The position numbers and the translations under genes are program-made. Positions 55,216 through 64,000 of a stretch of 64,000 nucleotides of DNA are shown here, one piece after another. How positions within the stretch are numbered: position 1 is the stretch's first letter; each line of letters begins with the position of its first letter. Source of the stretch: Takakia lepidozioides (taxonomy: Eukaryota > Streptophyta > Takakiopsida > Takakiales > Takakiaceae); contig CM060731.1 of assembly GCA_030704615.1 (NCBI GenBank), forward strand, positions 79,030,756 through 79,094,755, written 5' to 3'. The notes beneath the pieces are model-generated. The model had not been told where the DNA came from, made no database searches, and saw nothing but the letters and a program-made list of their open reading frames with translations.

Positions 55216-56925
55216 TTGCAAGTGGAACTGCGATTTAACCCCCATTCTCAAGTCCTGCATCACGCGCTTTGCCAGCTCATCCTTCCGGCAAGCCTTCCGG
55301 ATCTTCCTTTGGAGCGCCGTCTCGCCCTTGTACACCAACAAGAGCTGCTGCTTTCTACTTAAAGCATCGGCCACCACATTGTCCCGTCCCGGTTTGTACT
55401 GGATATCCACGTCGAACACTGCCAAAGTATCTTGCCACCTAAGTTGTTTTGGGGACAACTTGGGCTGCGTGGCAAAATACTTCACCGTGACATTGTCCGT
55501 GAACACCTTCACTGGGTTGGAACCAACATAGTGGCGCCAGAGTTCAAGGCAATGCACCACCGCCTTCATCTCTTTTTCGTGCGTCGGCCACCGTCGCTCC
55601 ACTTCATTCAGTTTCTTACTTTCGTAAGCCACTGGACGTCCATCTTGCATAAGTACACCCCCAATCGCGAAGTCCGATGCATCTGTATGAATCTCAAACG
55701 GACGATCGAACTCCGGGATTTTCAAGACTGGAGCTTCCGTCATCCGCTGCTTCAATTCAGCAAAAGCTTGGCCACAAAATGTGTTCCATACCCAGACTTT
55801 GGATTTACACAGAAGGTCCGACAGCGGCCCCGCGATCTTGGCGAAATTTCTCACATACTTCCGGTAATAGGAGGCGAGTCCTAGGAAGGATCGCACTCCC
55901 GGGACCGAAGTCGGAGGCTCCCAGTCCAAGATCGCCCTCACCTTTCTGTCATCCATTTTGATCCCATCCTGTGTAATCACATGCCCCAGGAACTCCACTT
56001 TTGTGACCCCGAATTCGCACTTTGAAGCTTTGGCATACAGCTTCCCTTCCCGCAATTTTTGGAACACCCTTTTGAGGTGCTCCAGGTGCTCCTCCTTTGT
56101 TTTCGAGTACACCAAGATGTCGTCGATGTACACGATCACAAAGTCATCCAACCACTCCTGGAAAAGGCTGTTCATCAGCGTGCTAAATGTCGCTGGTGCA
56201 TTGGTGAGCCCAAAAGGCATCACCAAGAACTCATATGAACCATACCTTGTCCTGCACGCGGTCTTCTCCTCATCTCCTTCCGCCACCCGAATTTGGTGAT
56301 AGCCGGAGCGCAAGTCGATCCGGCTGAAATACTTCGCTCCTGCCAACCGATCGAAGAGGTCGTCGATCCTTGGCAAAGGGTACCGGTTTTTGATAGTCAC
56401 CTTATTCAAAGCCCTGTAATCGACACACATCCGCAGCGTCCCATCCTTCTTGTCTGCGAATAGCACCGGGGCTCCGTAAGGTGACTTACTCGGCCGGATG
56501 TACCCCTTTGACATTAGATCCTTGAGCTGAGTCTTCAGCTCGACCAACTCTCTGTGGCTCAACCGGTAGGGCGCCTTGGCAGGCGGTTCCGATCCCGGTA
56601 TCACCTCAATCTTGTGGTCAACTCCTCTTCGCGGTGGCAAGCCGCTTGGTAAATCCTCCGGCATCACATCCTGGTATTTCTCCAAAATCCCTTTGATCCA
56701 ATCTGGGCTCGGCTCCCCATCGCCTTCTCCTTTCACTTCTCTAATGTAAAGCAAAAACTGGGACTCGTGTGCCTCCTCCACGGCCCACTCCTTTGCTGAC
56801 AGAAGGTTTATTCGCCCTCCCACGGATTTGGGCGTTTCCGACACTCGTAAAACTTCGCCACCATTCCCACATGGCAGCGTGACTACTCTCTTGCGGCCAT
56901 CTATGACCGCTCCGGATTTGCTCAA
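55147..56925 (-). CDS. Reverse transcriptase-RNase H, chromovirus copy 2 (open)
   Basis: 592 codons open. RT shows [18 protein letters not shown] (about residue 160), [47 protein letters not shown] and catalytic [10 protein letters not shown] (about residue 275). RNase H starts at [14 protein letters not shown] (about residue 410) with [18 protein letters not shown] and [10 protein letters not shown], ending at VVADALSR. It converts element RNA to DNA and removes the RNA strand. The apparent start at 56925 is internal: protease lies upstream in a shifted frame. A one-base loss near 55215 cuts it off from the integrase. Confidence 0.9.
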   Translation of the reverse strand: MSKSGAVIDGRKRVVTLPCGNGGEVLRVSETPKSVGGRINLLSAKEWAVEEAHESQFLLYIREVKGEGDGEPSPDWIKGILEKYQDVMPEDLPSGLPPRRGVDHKIEVIPGSEPPAKAPYRLSHRELVELKTQLKDLMSKGYIRPSKSPYGAPVLFADKKDGTLRMCVDYRALNKVTIKNRYPLPRIDDLFDRLAGAKYFSRIDLRSGYHQIRVAEGDEEKTACRTRYGSYEFLVMPFGLTNAPATFSTLMNSLFQEWLDDFVIVYIDDILVYSKTKEEHLEHLKRVFQKLREGKLYAKASKCEFGVTKVEFLGHVITQDGIKMDDRKVRAILDWEPPTSVPGVRSFLGLASYYRKYVRNFAKIAGPLSDLLCKSKVWVWNTFCGQAFAELKQRMTEAPVLKIPEFDRPFEIHTDASDFAIGGVLMQDGRPVAYESKKLNEVERRWPTHEKEMKAVVHCLELWRHYVGSNPVKVFTDNVTVKYFATQPKLSPKQLRWQDTLAVFDVDIQYKPGRDNVVADALSRKQQLLLVYKGETALQRKIRKACRKDELAKRVMQDLRMGVKSQFHLQKDCSGISKNVSMCQREGSEIAS

Positions 56926-57084
56926 AAGGTCATCCCCAAAATGAGATCCACTCCATCGATCTCGCAGATAGTGAAGTTCTCACGTCCCTCCCAACTCCCC
57001 AGTTGAAGAGGAACATCAAACGCCAACCTTGTCGCCAACTGAGGTTCTCCTTTGGCAGAGCGCACCTCAATAGAGGCCCCCACG

Positions 57085-58424
57085 TCACTTGTCGGGAGTC
57101 CCAACTTTCGCGCCGCCGCCAGGCGTCATGAAGGAGTGCGACGCTCCTGTGTCCACCAACAACGACACGTTAGTTCCGGATATTATCCCATCCACGAACA
57201 ATAACTGACTCCCTTTACGCAGGGCGCCAGTTTCCTGATACAACTCACAAGAATAGTTGCCTACCTTGCAAGTCCTGGCGACCACCGCTTCCACCAAGCG
57301 ACTGATGGTATCTTCCGACAGCTCCGTGGTCGCCCGAGTCATGTTCAATTGCCGGGGCTTCGTGCACTTCTTGGCCATGTGCCCGGGCTCCCCGCAATTG
57401 AAACACACTCCATCAAAGGTCGCCTTCTGTCCGCCATAAGCCGCTCCACCCGCTTTTCCTTTCGAAGCACCGGGTGCCGCCTTGACGTGTGAAGGCCCTC
57501 CCTTCGATTTCCACGTGCCATTTTCGCCGCGTGGCCTATCCCACTTCTTTTCCGGTCGGAGGAGTCACCTTCCCGCCGGGTCTTCTTGTGGTTCAGCTCC
57601 GTACGGCCTTGTCTCTCACCCCTAGGGACATCCGAGAAACATTCAGCTCTCTCAATTGCCTCGTTCAAAGTCTTGGGTGGCTTCTCCTCCAACTTCCGCC
57701 TAGCCCATGGGGCCAGTCCCGCCACAAAGTTGAAGACCATTTCTGGTTCTGCCATGTCCGCGACTTCGAGCAACAGCACATTGAAAGCCTGGACATACCC
57801 CCGAATGTCATCTGTTTGCTTCAAATTCCTCATCTTGTCCCGGGCAAGCCAGGATGCGTTGAGGGGCACAAACTGTCTCTTCATCAATTCCTTGAACTCA
57901 CTCCAGTTCAAGGTTTCCGGGCTTGGGCCTCGGTCGTGAAGGCGTTTCTGCCACCATTGTTGAGCATAGCCCCTCAAATAGGTGGGAGCCACTTCCACCC
58001 GATCCTCGTCACTCAACTTGGCCGCCCGGAAGTACTGCTCTAGCTCCAGGAGCCAGGTGTTGAGTGCCTTCCGGTTTCGAACGCCCTCAAAGGTGCCGGG
58101 TTCCTTAGGCTTCACCTTAAACTTTGCCTTAGTGGAAGTGGCATTAGCCGTCTTCAACACGTCTTTCAACGCCCCGCCAAACTGCGCCAACAACCCTTCC
58201 CAAAAGGCTGCTGGCATGGGAGGCATCTCTTGGTTTGTCGGAGCTCTCGAGGATTCCTCGGGCTCCGACTCCTCGGATTCCTCCCGCTCTTGAGCGGCCT
58301 CGTTTTCGGAAACATTCATCGCTTCCTCAAATGGCCGCCTCGGTGACACGTCGCCCCCATCGGGCTCACCGGGATCATCATCTTTTGGGCCGTTCCGCTT
58401 TCGCTTCGGCTTGCCCGACCCCAT
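57085..58424 (-). pseudogene. Gag and protease, chromovirus copy 2
   Basis: Start MGSGKPKRKRNG at 58424. Capsid region WLLELEQYFRAAKLSDEDRVEV and RDKMRNLKQTDDIRGYVQAFN is open to 57345. The zinc knuckle CFNCGEPGHMAKKC reads in the next frame (57360-57408), so a one-base change near 57410-57450 separates it. Protease follows with LLVDTGASHSFMTP (about 57130-57170), active-site D-T-G. A second slip near 57120 breaks its tail. In copy 1 the knuckle is also in a different frame from capsid. Confidence 0.85.
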
Positions 58425-58465
58425 GATGAGGCCGATCCCAAGGACGATCGCGTACTGAACTCTAA

Positions 58466-58477
58466 GCTCTGATACCA
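58466..58477 (-). promoter_or_regulatory. Primer-binding site (tRNA-iMet), chromovirus copy 2
   Basis: TGGTATCAGAGC on the minus strand, one base inside the 5' LTR, complementary to the 3' end of initiator methionine tRNA. Confidence 0.95.
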
Positions 58478-58478
58478 A

Positions 58479-59201
58479 TGTCGCGCACCTCACTTCGGTA
58501 AACTCCCCTTCAAGTCATAGTTAACCGCTTTGATGCGCGCGCCTGACTCCCAACCTGGCCGCCGGGCCAACTTGGAGTTTCGGCTACTCACCGGGACATA
58601 ACGGTCCCCTTCGCTTCCTCTAAAACCCTCCACCTATTTGGGACTAGGAGAATTCCCTTTGGTAGATGGCAGTCCGGAACAGCTCCCCACTCTTTGGTCG
58701 CTTTCCGGCTCGCACGATTACTCACTAGTTTTTGGTCACCAACGGGCTTGCACCGTTCTCGGGGTTACTACTCCCTATATATACTTCTGTAGCTGTCCGC
58801 GGGGGTTTCATAACCAGCCATGCCATTTTATGGCGAACCACCACGAAAACCCTCGACTCCCGGTGGTGAGTCGCGGTGAGTCTTGGCCCACTCACCGCGG
58901 CCCCAATGGACCGTGATGAGTCCCAAGACTCCCCACGACTCCCACCTCGAGGTCTTCACCCCATGGTGAGTCCTATGCCACCCCCACTAAGTCCCACTAA
59001 GCTACCACCACCCCTTGTGGAGCCACCTCCACCGCAACCCGGTGTGCGGGGCTCCACCTAGTGAGCGCCTCCGCCTCCTTGAGTGCCTTGGGCACTCAAG
59101 GGTGCTTCAGCCCCCCATACCTATCGCCGCCGCTGCCCCCCACCACAGGGCAGCCCCTCATGTGTCCCGACCCCCTGCCCTCAAGGCAAAGGGCCGCGAC
59201 A
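58479..59201 (-). repeat. 5' LTR with TATA box, chromovirus copy 2
   Basis: 723 bp. TATATATAG on the minus strand at about 58775-58783 is the likely promoter. A GGGACTCATCACGG-type motif and GTGATGAGTC words recur in the middle. Confidence 0.9.
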
Positions 59202-59206
59202 CTTAG

Positions 59207-61385
59207 GCAGTCCACCAGTGCCTCCACGAGTCAGCACAGGCCGTCCATAGGTCAACACGGGCCACCACAGACCAGCACAGGCCCACACAACTCACTGGTC
59301 ACAGCCGTCACAGTCCCACAGGCCACTGGGCACAGCCTGTCACAGCCCCTCATAGCCATCACAGCCTGTCACAGTCCATCACAGCCCCACAGGCCACAGG
59401 TCACAGCCCGCCACAGCCTGTCACAGCCCCTCACAGCCCGTCACGCTCGCCACAGCCCCTCACAGCCCCAAAGGCCTCAGGCACGGCCTGACACAGCCCC
59501 TCACAGCCCGTCACAGCCCCAAAGGCCTCAGGCACGGCTTGTCACAGCCCCTCACAGCCCCAAAGGCCACGGGCACAGCCTGTCACAGCCCCTCACAGCC
59601 CGTCACAGCCCCACAGGCCACTAGGCACAGCCTGTCACAACCCCGCACAGCCCGTCACAGGCCCACAGGCCACTGGGCACAGCCTGTCACAGCCCCGCAC
59701 AGCCCGTCACAGGCCCGCAGGCCACTAAGCACAGCCTGTCACAGCCCCTCACAGCCCCTCACAGCTCGCCACAACCCCTCACAGCCCCAAAGGCCATGGG
59801 CACAGCCTGTCACAGCCCCTCACAGCCCGTCACAGCCCCACAAGCCTCAGGCACGGCCTGACACAGCCCCTCACAGCCCGTCACAGCCCCAAAGGCCTCA
59901 GGCACGGCCTGTCACAGCCCCTCACAGCCCGTCACAGCCCCAAAGGCCTCAGGCACGGCCTGTCACAGCCCCTCATAGCCCATCACAGCCCTAAAGGCCA
60001 CCGGCACAGCCCCTCACAGCCCATCACAGCCCCCAAGGCCACCGGCGTAGCCCGTCACAAGCCCTCACAGCCCGTCACGACCCCGAAGGCCACCGGCACA
60101 GGCCCTCACAGCCCTCACAGCCCGTCACAGCCCCGAAGGCCACCGGCACAGCCCCTCGCAGCCCGGCACAGCCCTTAAGGCCACCGGCGCAGCCCGGCAC
60201 ACAGCCCCTCACAGCCCCAAAGGCCTCAGGCACGGCCTGACACAGCCCCTCACAGCCCGTCACAGCCCCAAAGGCCTCAGGCACGGCCTGTCACAGCCCT
60301 CACAGCCCCAAAGGCCACGGGCACAGCCTGTCACCCCCACAGGCCAATGGGCACAGCCTGTCACAGCCCCGCACAGCCCGTCACAGGCCCACAGGCCACT
60401 GGGCACAGCCTGTCACAGCCCCGCACAGCCCGTCACAGCCCACAGGCCACTGGGCACAGCCTGTCACAGCCCCTCATAGCCCATCACAGCTCGCCACAGC
60501 CCCTCACAGCCCCAAGGCCACGGCACAGCCTGTCACAGCCCGTCACAGCCCGTCACAGCCCCACAGGCCTCAGGCACGGCCTGACACAGCCCTCACAGCC
60601 CGTCACAGCCCCAAAGGCCTCAGGCACGGCCTGTCACAGCCCCTCACAGCCCGTCACAGCCCCAAGGCCTCAGGCACGGCCTGTCACAGCCTCTCACAGC
60701 CCATCACAGCCCTAAGGCCACGGGCACAGCCCCCAAAAGGCCACCGGCACAGCCCCTCACAGCCCATCACAGCCCCCAAGGCCACCGGCGTAGCCCGTCA
60801 CAGGCCCTCACAGCCCGTCACGACCCCGAAGGCCACCGGCACAGGCCTTCACAGGCCCTCACAGCCCGTCACAGCCCCGAAGGCCACCGGCGCAGCCCGG
60901 CACAGCCCGTCACAGCCCTTAAGGCCACCGGCGCAGCCCGGCACAGCCCCTCACAGCCCCAAAGGCCTCAGGCACGGCGTGACACAGCCCCTCACAGCCC
61001 ATCACAGCCCCAAAGGCCTCAAGCACGGCAGGTCACAGCCCGTCACAGCCCGTCACAGCCCCAAAGGCCTCAGGCACGGCCTGTCACAGCCCCTCACAGC
61101 CCGTCACAGCCCCAAAGGCCTAAGGCACGGCCTATCACATCCCCTCACAGCCCATCACAGCTCCAAAGGCCATGGGCACAGCCTGTCATAGCCCCTCACA
61201 GCCCCTCACAGCCCCACAAGCCACTGGGCACAGCCCACAGCCCCACAGGCCACTGGGCACAGCCTGGCACAGCCCGTCACAGCCCCACAGGCCACTGGGC
61301 ACAGCCTGTCACAGTCCATCACAGCCCCAAAGGCCTCAGGCACGGCCTGTCACAGGCCCTCACAGGCCGTCACAGCCCCATCCAT
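59207..61385. repeat. GC-rich minisatellite, about 51-bp unit
   Basis: About 2.2 kb built of CACAGCCCCT, CACAGCCCGT, CACAGCCCCA, AAGGCCTCAG and GCACGGCCTGT. Variants replace the last part with ACAGGCCACTGGGCACAGCC or AAGGCCACCGGCACAGCC, giving higher-order blocks. Both strands stay open over long distances simply because of composition; I see no reason to call a protein. It starts directly at the target duplication of chromovirus copy 2. Confidence 0.95.
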
Positions 61386-61854
61386 GGCCGCTCTGGCAAT
61401 TTAGCCATTTCTCCAAAGGGTTTAGCCACGCCAAGCTAGGGTTTGTGTCTCTTGGACTCTAGGCTTCTTTCCACCGAGCTATGGCGGCTGTGAGGAAATC
61501 AGCAAGGTATTCTTGCTCTTTCGACTCCCACACACCACCATAGTAGCCCTAAGCCATGAGGTGGTTGCCACAAACCAAGCCTTCTTTCTCACTTAGCCTC
61601 CCCAAACACGCCACTAAACTCAATGGCAAACAACCAAGCCCTGCTGGTTCCCAGCCCTTGTGAGCACTCATTCAAGCACTCTCCTTGGCCATAGCATCTA
61701 TCTTAGAGCCTATTACAGCCCCCTACACCTGCTGCTTCAAGAGTTGCGCTCCCTTCAAGCTTGAAGTTGAAACCCCAACTCACATAGGCCCTACAAGTGC
61801 TTTTCTTTCACTCCAAGTGGAAACCAGCCCTAGACCTTCCATTCTAGCTCTCTA

Positions 61855-62235
61855 AAGCTTGAAAACAAGAGCCTCAATGGGCTGAAGGCATGCTCCACAC
61901 ATGCCCCACTCTCACCATAAGAGAATCAGCTCATTTGCTTCATTTCTTGCACCCACAAACCTGAAAATACAAGCTTCAGCAGGCTGAAAGCATGCTCCAC
62001 ATGCCCTACAGGGAAACCAGCCCCTTCCTTCATTTCTTGCACTCCCACACCTGAAAGTGCAAGCCTTCACCAGGCTGATAGCATGCTCCACACATGCATT
62101 GCCCTCACATAAGGGAAGTCAGCCCTTCCCTCTTCCTTGCTTGCCCTCCAAGCTTGAAGATGGAAGCTTCAATGAGCTGAATACATGCTCCACACATGCA
62201 ACCTCTTCACACAAGAGATATCAGCCCCCTATCTT
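61855..62235. repeat. Diverged tandem repeat, about 100-bp unit
   Basis: Units near 61855, 61961, 62050 and 62151 share CTGAA(A/G)..., CA(G/T)GCTGA(A/T)(A/T/G)(G/A)CATGCTCCACA and a following TCAGCCC-like end. The rest of 61386-62890 shows no gene, only repeated AAGCTTGAAG and CCAGCCC words. Confidence 0.65.
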
Positions 62236-62914
62236 GGCTCCTTGGCTCCTTGATGCTCTCTAAGACAAGACTAAGCACTCCACAGCCTTTGCCAAGCTCC
62301 TGAAACCCTAAGGCTTACATTTCCAGCCACAAGACACTTCTCTTGTGGTGCAAGAGCTCTTCTTCCAAGCTCTGAAACCCTAGGTGCACATTCCATGGCC
62401 TTGCCGCACCTCTTAGCTCCTATTCCAGCCCTGCTCTTGCCATGACAAGAGCCCTCTCAATGCTGAAGCTCGAGATTGAAACCCAATCTCACCATACTCC
62501 ACAAAGTGCACTGATTTGCCCCAAGCCAAATCAGCCCTTTCGCTTGGTCTTGCAATCCTTCACACAATGAAAGCTCGCATTCCCAAGTCCAGTTCTCAGC
62601 TTTGCCACCAAAGCCACTATAACCTGCTCTTGACTGGTCCTCTTCCCAATCGTGCTTGCTCATGCATGTACACAATTTGAAACCATCAAGGTGCTCTGGA
62701 ATTACCTGCAGCATGGTACTTTCATCTCTGAAGCTGAAGATCAAATGCCAAGGTCTACCACCTCGTAACCCACATCGCCTCCACTTCTAACAACCAAGAG
62801 CTCCACGGTGCTCCTTGCATAACAACTTGGTTTCTCTCATTCTCAAGCAAAAACCACAAGTGCTACAACTAACTCGTATCTGGCACTCACAGATACGAGC
62901 TCATCTTTCTCGAG

Positions 62915-63231
62915 TGATAAAGAAGAAGAATACAAGCACAAGTTCACAAATCTGAAGCATAAACTCATGCATATATAACCTCATCACTCAAATACAAGTC
63001 AAGCCAAGTGCACCCCACGCCATGAGGAATCCACACTACGGCGCCATAGCTAGGCGCGGTGAGGCTCAACTCGAGAAAGATGAGCTTTCCGCGTTTGCCG
63101 TGAAGATAACCACTCCAGGGCCTAAATCTGTCTTGACCCCTGGATTGACACTTGGGCCAATCCCAAATGTCAATATGTAAAAGCTAGCTATTTCCTAGCT
63201 AGTTTCACACTAGTGGTAAAATAACTTGACA
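62915..63231 (-). repeat. Solo M unit (317 bp) of the PHD/DNMT family termini
   Basis: In minus orientation TGTCAAG...CTTTATCA matches 10570-10886 over its whole 317 bp with few changes and has no R1 on either side. Just outside, CTCATCTTTCTCGAG (62900-62914) is an inverted copy of a word inside M. No clear target duplication. Confidence 0.85.
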
Positions 63232-63293
63232 AACTGGAGAAGGCTTCTGTAAGGCTGACAACTAATTATGATGCGTTGGATATGGCAAACAAA
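63232..63293 (+). pseudogene. Candidate exon interrupted by the M unit
   Basis: KLEKASVRLTTNYDALDMANK is open and ends at a GTGTGTA donor at 63294. The upstream side is lost at the M insertion. It may belong to the OSB-type gene downstream. Weak evidence, based on coding look only. Confidence 0.3.
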
Positions 63294-63624
63294 GTGTGTA
63301 TCATCTAGAATGGTTCTTGTTGTTTGGAACTGGGTTGGTTGGAGAGGTGTTTTGTAAGTTTTGTAGTTTTGCAAAGTGCTTTTCATGAGTTTCATCCATA
63401 AACGTGTGTTAAAATGTCTGGCTTTAGAACAGTTATGTTTTGATAGCTTTCATAGTTATGTGCTAATGACTGCTAATGAAGGCACCTTCTTCAATTTCAC
63501 CTTGTTTTCCCCTCTTATCAGAATCGCCCCTAATTATTCATGTCTGAATTCTGCAAGTTAGCTGGTTGAGTGAAGCTTTGATAGTTTGGAGTGACTTTGA
63601 CATGATTCTGCCAATGTGACAACA

Positions 63625-64000
63625 GGAAAATATCAGAAACAGGTAACACAGACGAGGAGAAGTTGTGGAATGAATACTTTTCTGACCCCAGTCAATGGTG
63701 GGACAATCGAGGCAAGAAGGTGAATGTTTGTTGGATTATAGAGAGTAGCAGATGCAATTGAGCGTAGGAACTAGTGTGATAAGTTGAGTTGGGTGCTTCC
63801 TAGAACAAGTCTAGGCTGTCATCGACTGTTAGCAAAAAGGCAAGGTTGTGTACATGATTCGTGCCAGGCATGGATAACTGATGGAGCGGGGATAGAGTGT
63901 GGGTGCAGATTCACCCAAGAGGGCCGGACTTCAAGCTCCAGATTAACTATGGAGCTACAAGAAACCTGCATGGGTAGATGGTCAACTGGCAGCAACAACA
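63625..64000 (+). pseudogene. OSB-type organellar single-stranded DNA-binding protein, partial
   Basis: After an acceptor (GACAACAG) an exon reads EEKLWNEYFSDPSQWWDNRGKK and ends at a donor (AAG|GTGAATG, about 63720). After an intron (acceptor GGGTGCAG near 63915), HPRGPDFK follows. WxxYFxDPxxWWDNRxxK...PDFK is the PDF motif of plant OSB proteins, which bind single-stranded DNA in mitochondria or plastids and control recombination. Next, LWSYKKPAWVDGQL fits the end of that motif but lies in another frame after a stop, so this copy has a small deletion. It runs off the window. A decayed paralogue lies at 36145-36420. Confidence 0.65.

Larger units (their letters stand above)
52228..59201 (-). 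mobile_element. Chromovirus (Ty3/gypsy with chromodomain), copy 2
   Basis: LTRs at 52228-52959 and 58479-59201, flanked by exact 5-bp target duplications CTTAG (52223-52227 and 59202-59206). Same gag, protease, RT, RNase H, integrase, chromodomain order as copy 1 and about 95% or more alike by eye. RT-RNase H is a single open frame. The remaining breaks (near 57410, 57120, 55215, 54740 and 54047) are each explained by one-base changes relative to copy 1, so this is a young insertion, possibly intact before sequencing error or recent mutation. Confidence 0.95.

Noticed and set aside
59061-59994. Long open frames (about 150-190 codons) through the minisatellite
   Set aside because: The repeat unit has few stop codons in any frame; the peptides are pure low-complexity translations (SLSQPLTA, RHSPSQP) with no start context or domain.

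Overview
The window is a retrotransposon-dominated stretch of a streptophyte nuclear genome. Intron-bearing genes with short GT-AG introns, a SWIM-type MULE transposase, a PLS-class pentatricopeptide (PPR) pseudogene and an OSB-type organellar DNA-binding gene fragment all fit a seed-free land plant. A DNA methyltransferase carried inside a Ty3/gypsy element also recalls charophyte algae. I cannot name the species.

The most unusual content is a Ty3/gypsy family whose polyprotein carries two chromatin modules: a DNMT3-like C5-cytosine methyltransferase between the protease and the reverse transcriptase, and a PHD finger at the end of the integrase, where many plant elements have a chromodomain. 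Copy D/E (complement 36965-51574) gives the whole order: gag, protease, DNMT, RT, RNase H, integrase, PHD, termini. It is split inside RNase H by a separate chromodomain element (39886-46852). Copy A (+, 1-11063) keeps gag-PR-DNMT and integrase-PHD. Its RT region is replaced by a multi-exon fragment resembling an N4-cytosine/N6-adenine methyltransferase (3579-6352), an inverted piece of its own integrase (6353-7003), part of another gene (7298-8236), and an 837-bp integrase fragment of an Athila/Tat-like element (8724-9560). Copy C (complement 28417-30763) holds integrase-PHD plus termini. No copy is intact.

11-21 kb: a MULE-like region. A decayed MULE/SWIM transposase (+) converges on a long multi-exon minus-strand gene ending in a Ulp1-type (C48) SUMO-protease domain. 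The whole region is peppered with a CAGCAGACTG/CAGTCTGCTG phrase that ignores exon, intron and gene borders.

21-36.9 kb: an AT-rich island with tandem repeats and an unrecognised small gene; a relic LTR of the chromodomain family; a 5'-truncated LINE (-); copy C; a decayed Ty3/gypsy gag-protease relic (+); an intact SWIM-domain ORF (-); PPR and OSB-like pseudogenes.

37-59.2 kb: copy D/E with its nested chromovirus, then a second chromovirus copy (52228-59201). Both chromoviruses have paired ~725-bp LTRs and an initiator-Met tRNA primer site; target-site duplications are CTTAG for copy 2 and an imperfect CCCCA for copy 1.

59.2-64 kb: a ~51-bp GC-rich minisatellite (about 2.2 kb), a diverged ~100-bp repeat, a solo 317-bp TG...CA unit shared with the termini of the PHD/DNMT family, and OSB-type exons running off the window.

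Many reading frames are broken by single-base indels, several of them simple one-base losses relative to the sister copy. Some could be long-read assembly errors rather than decay.
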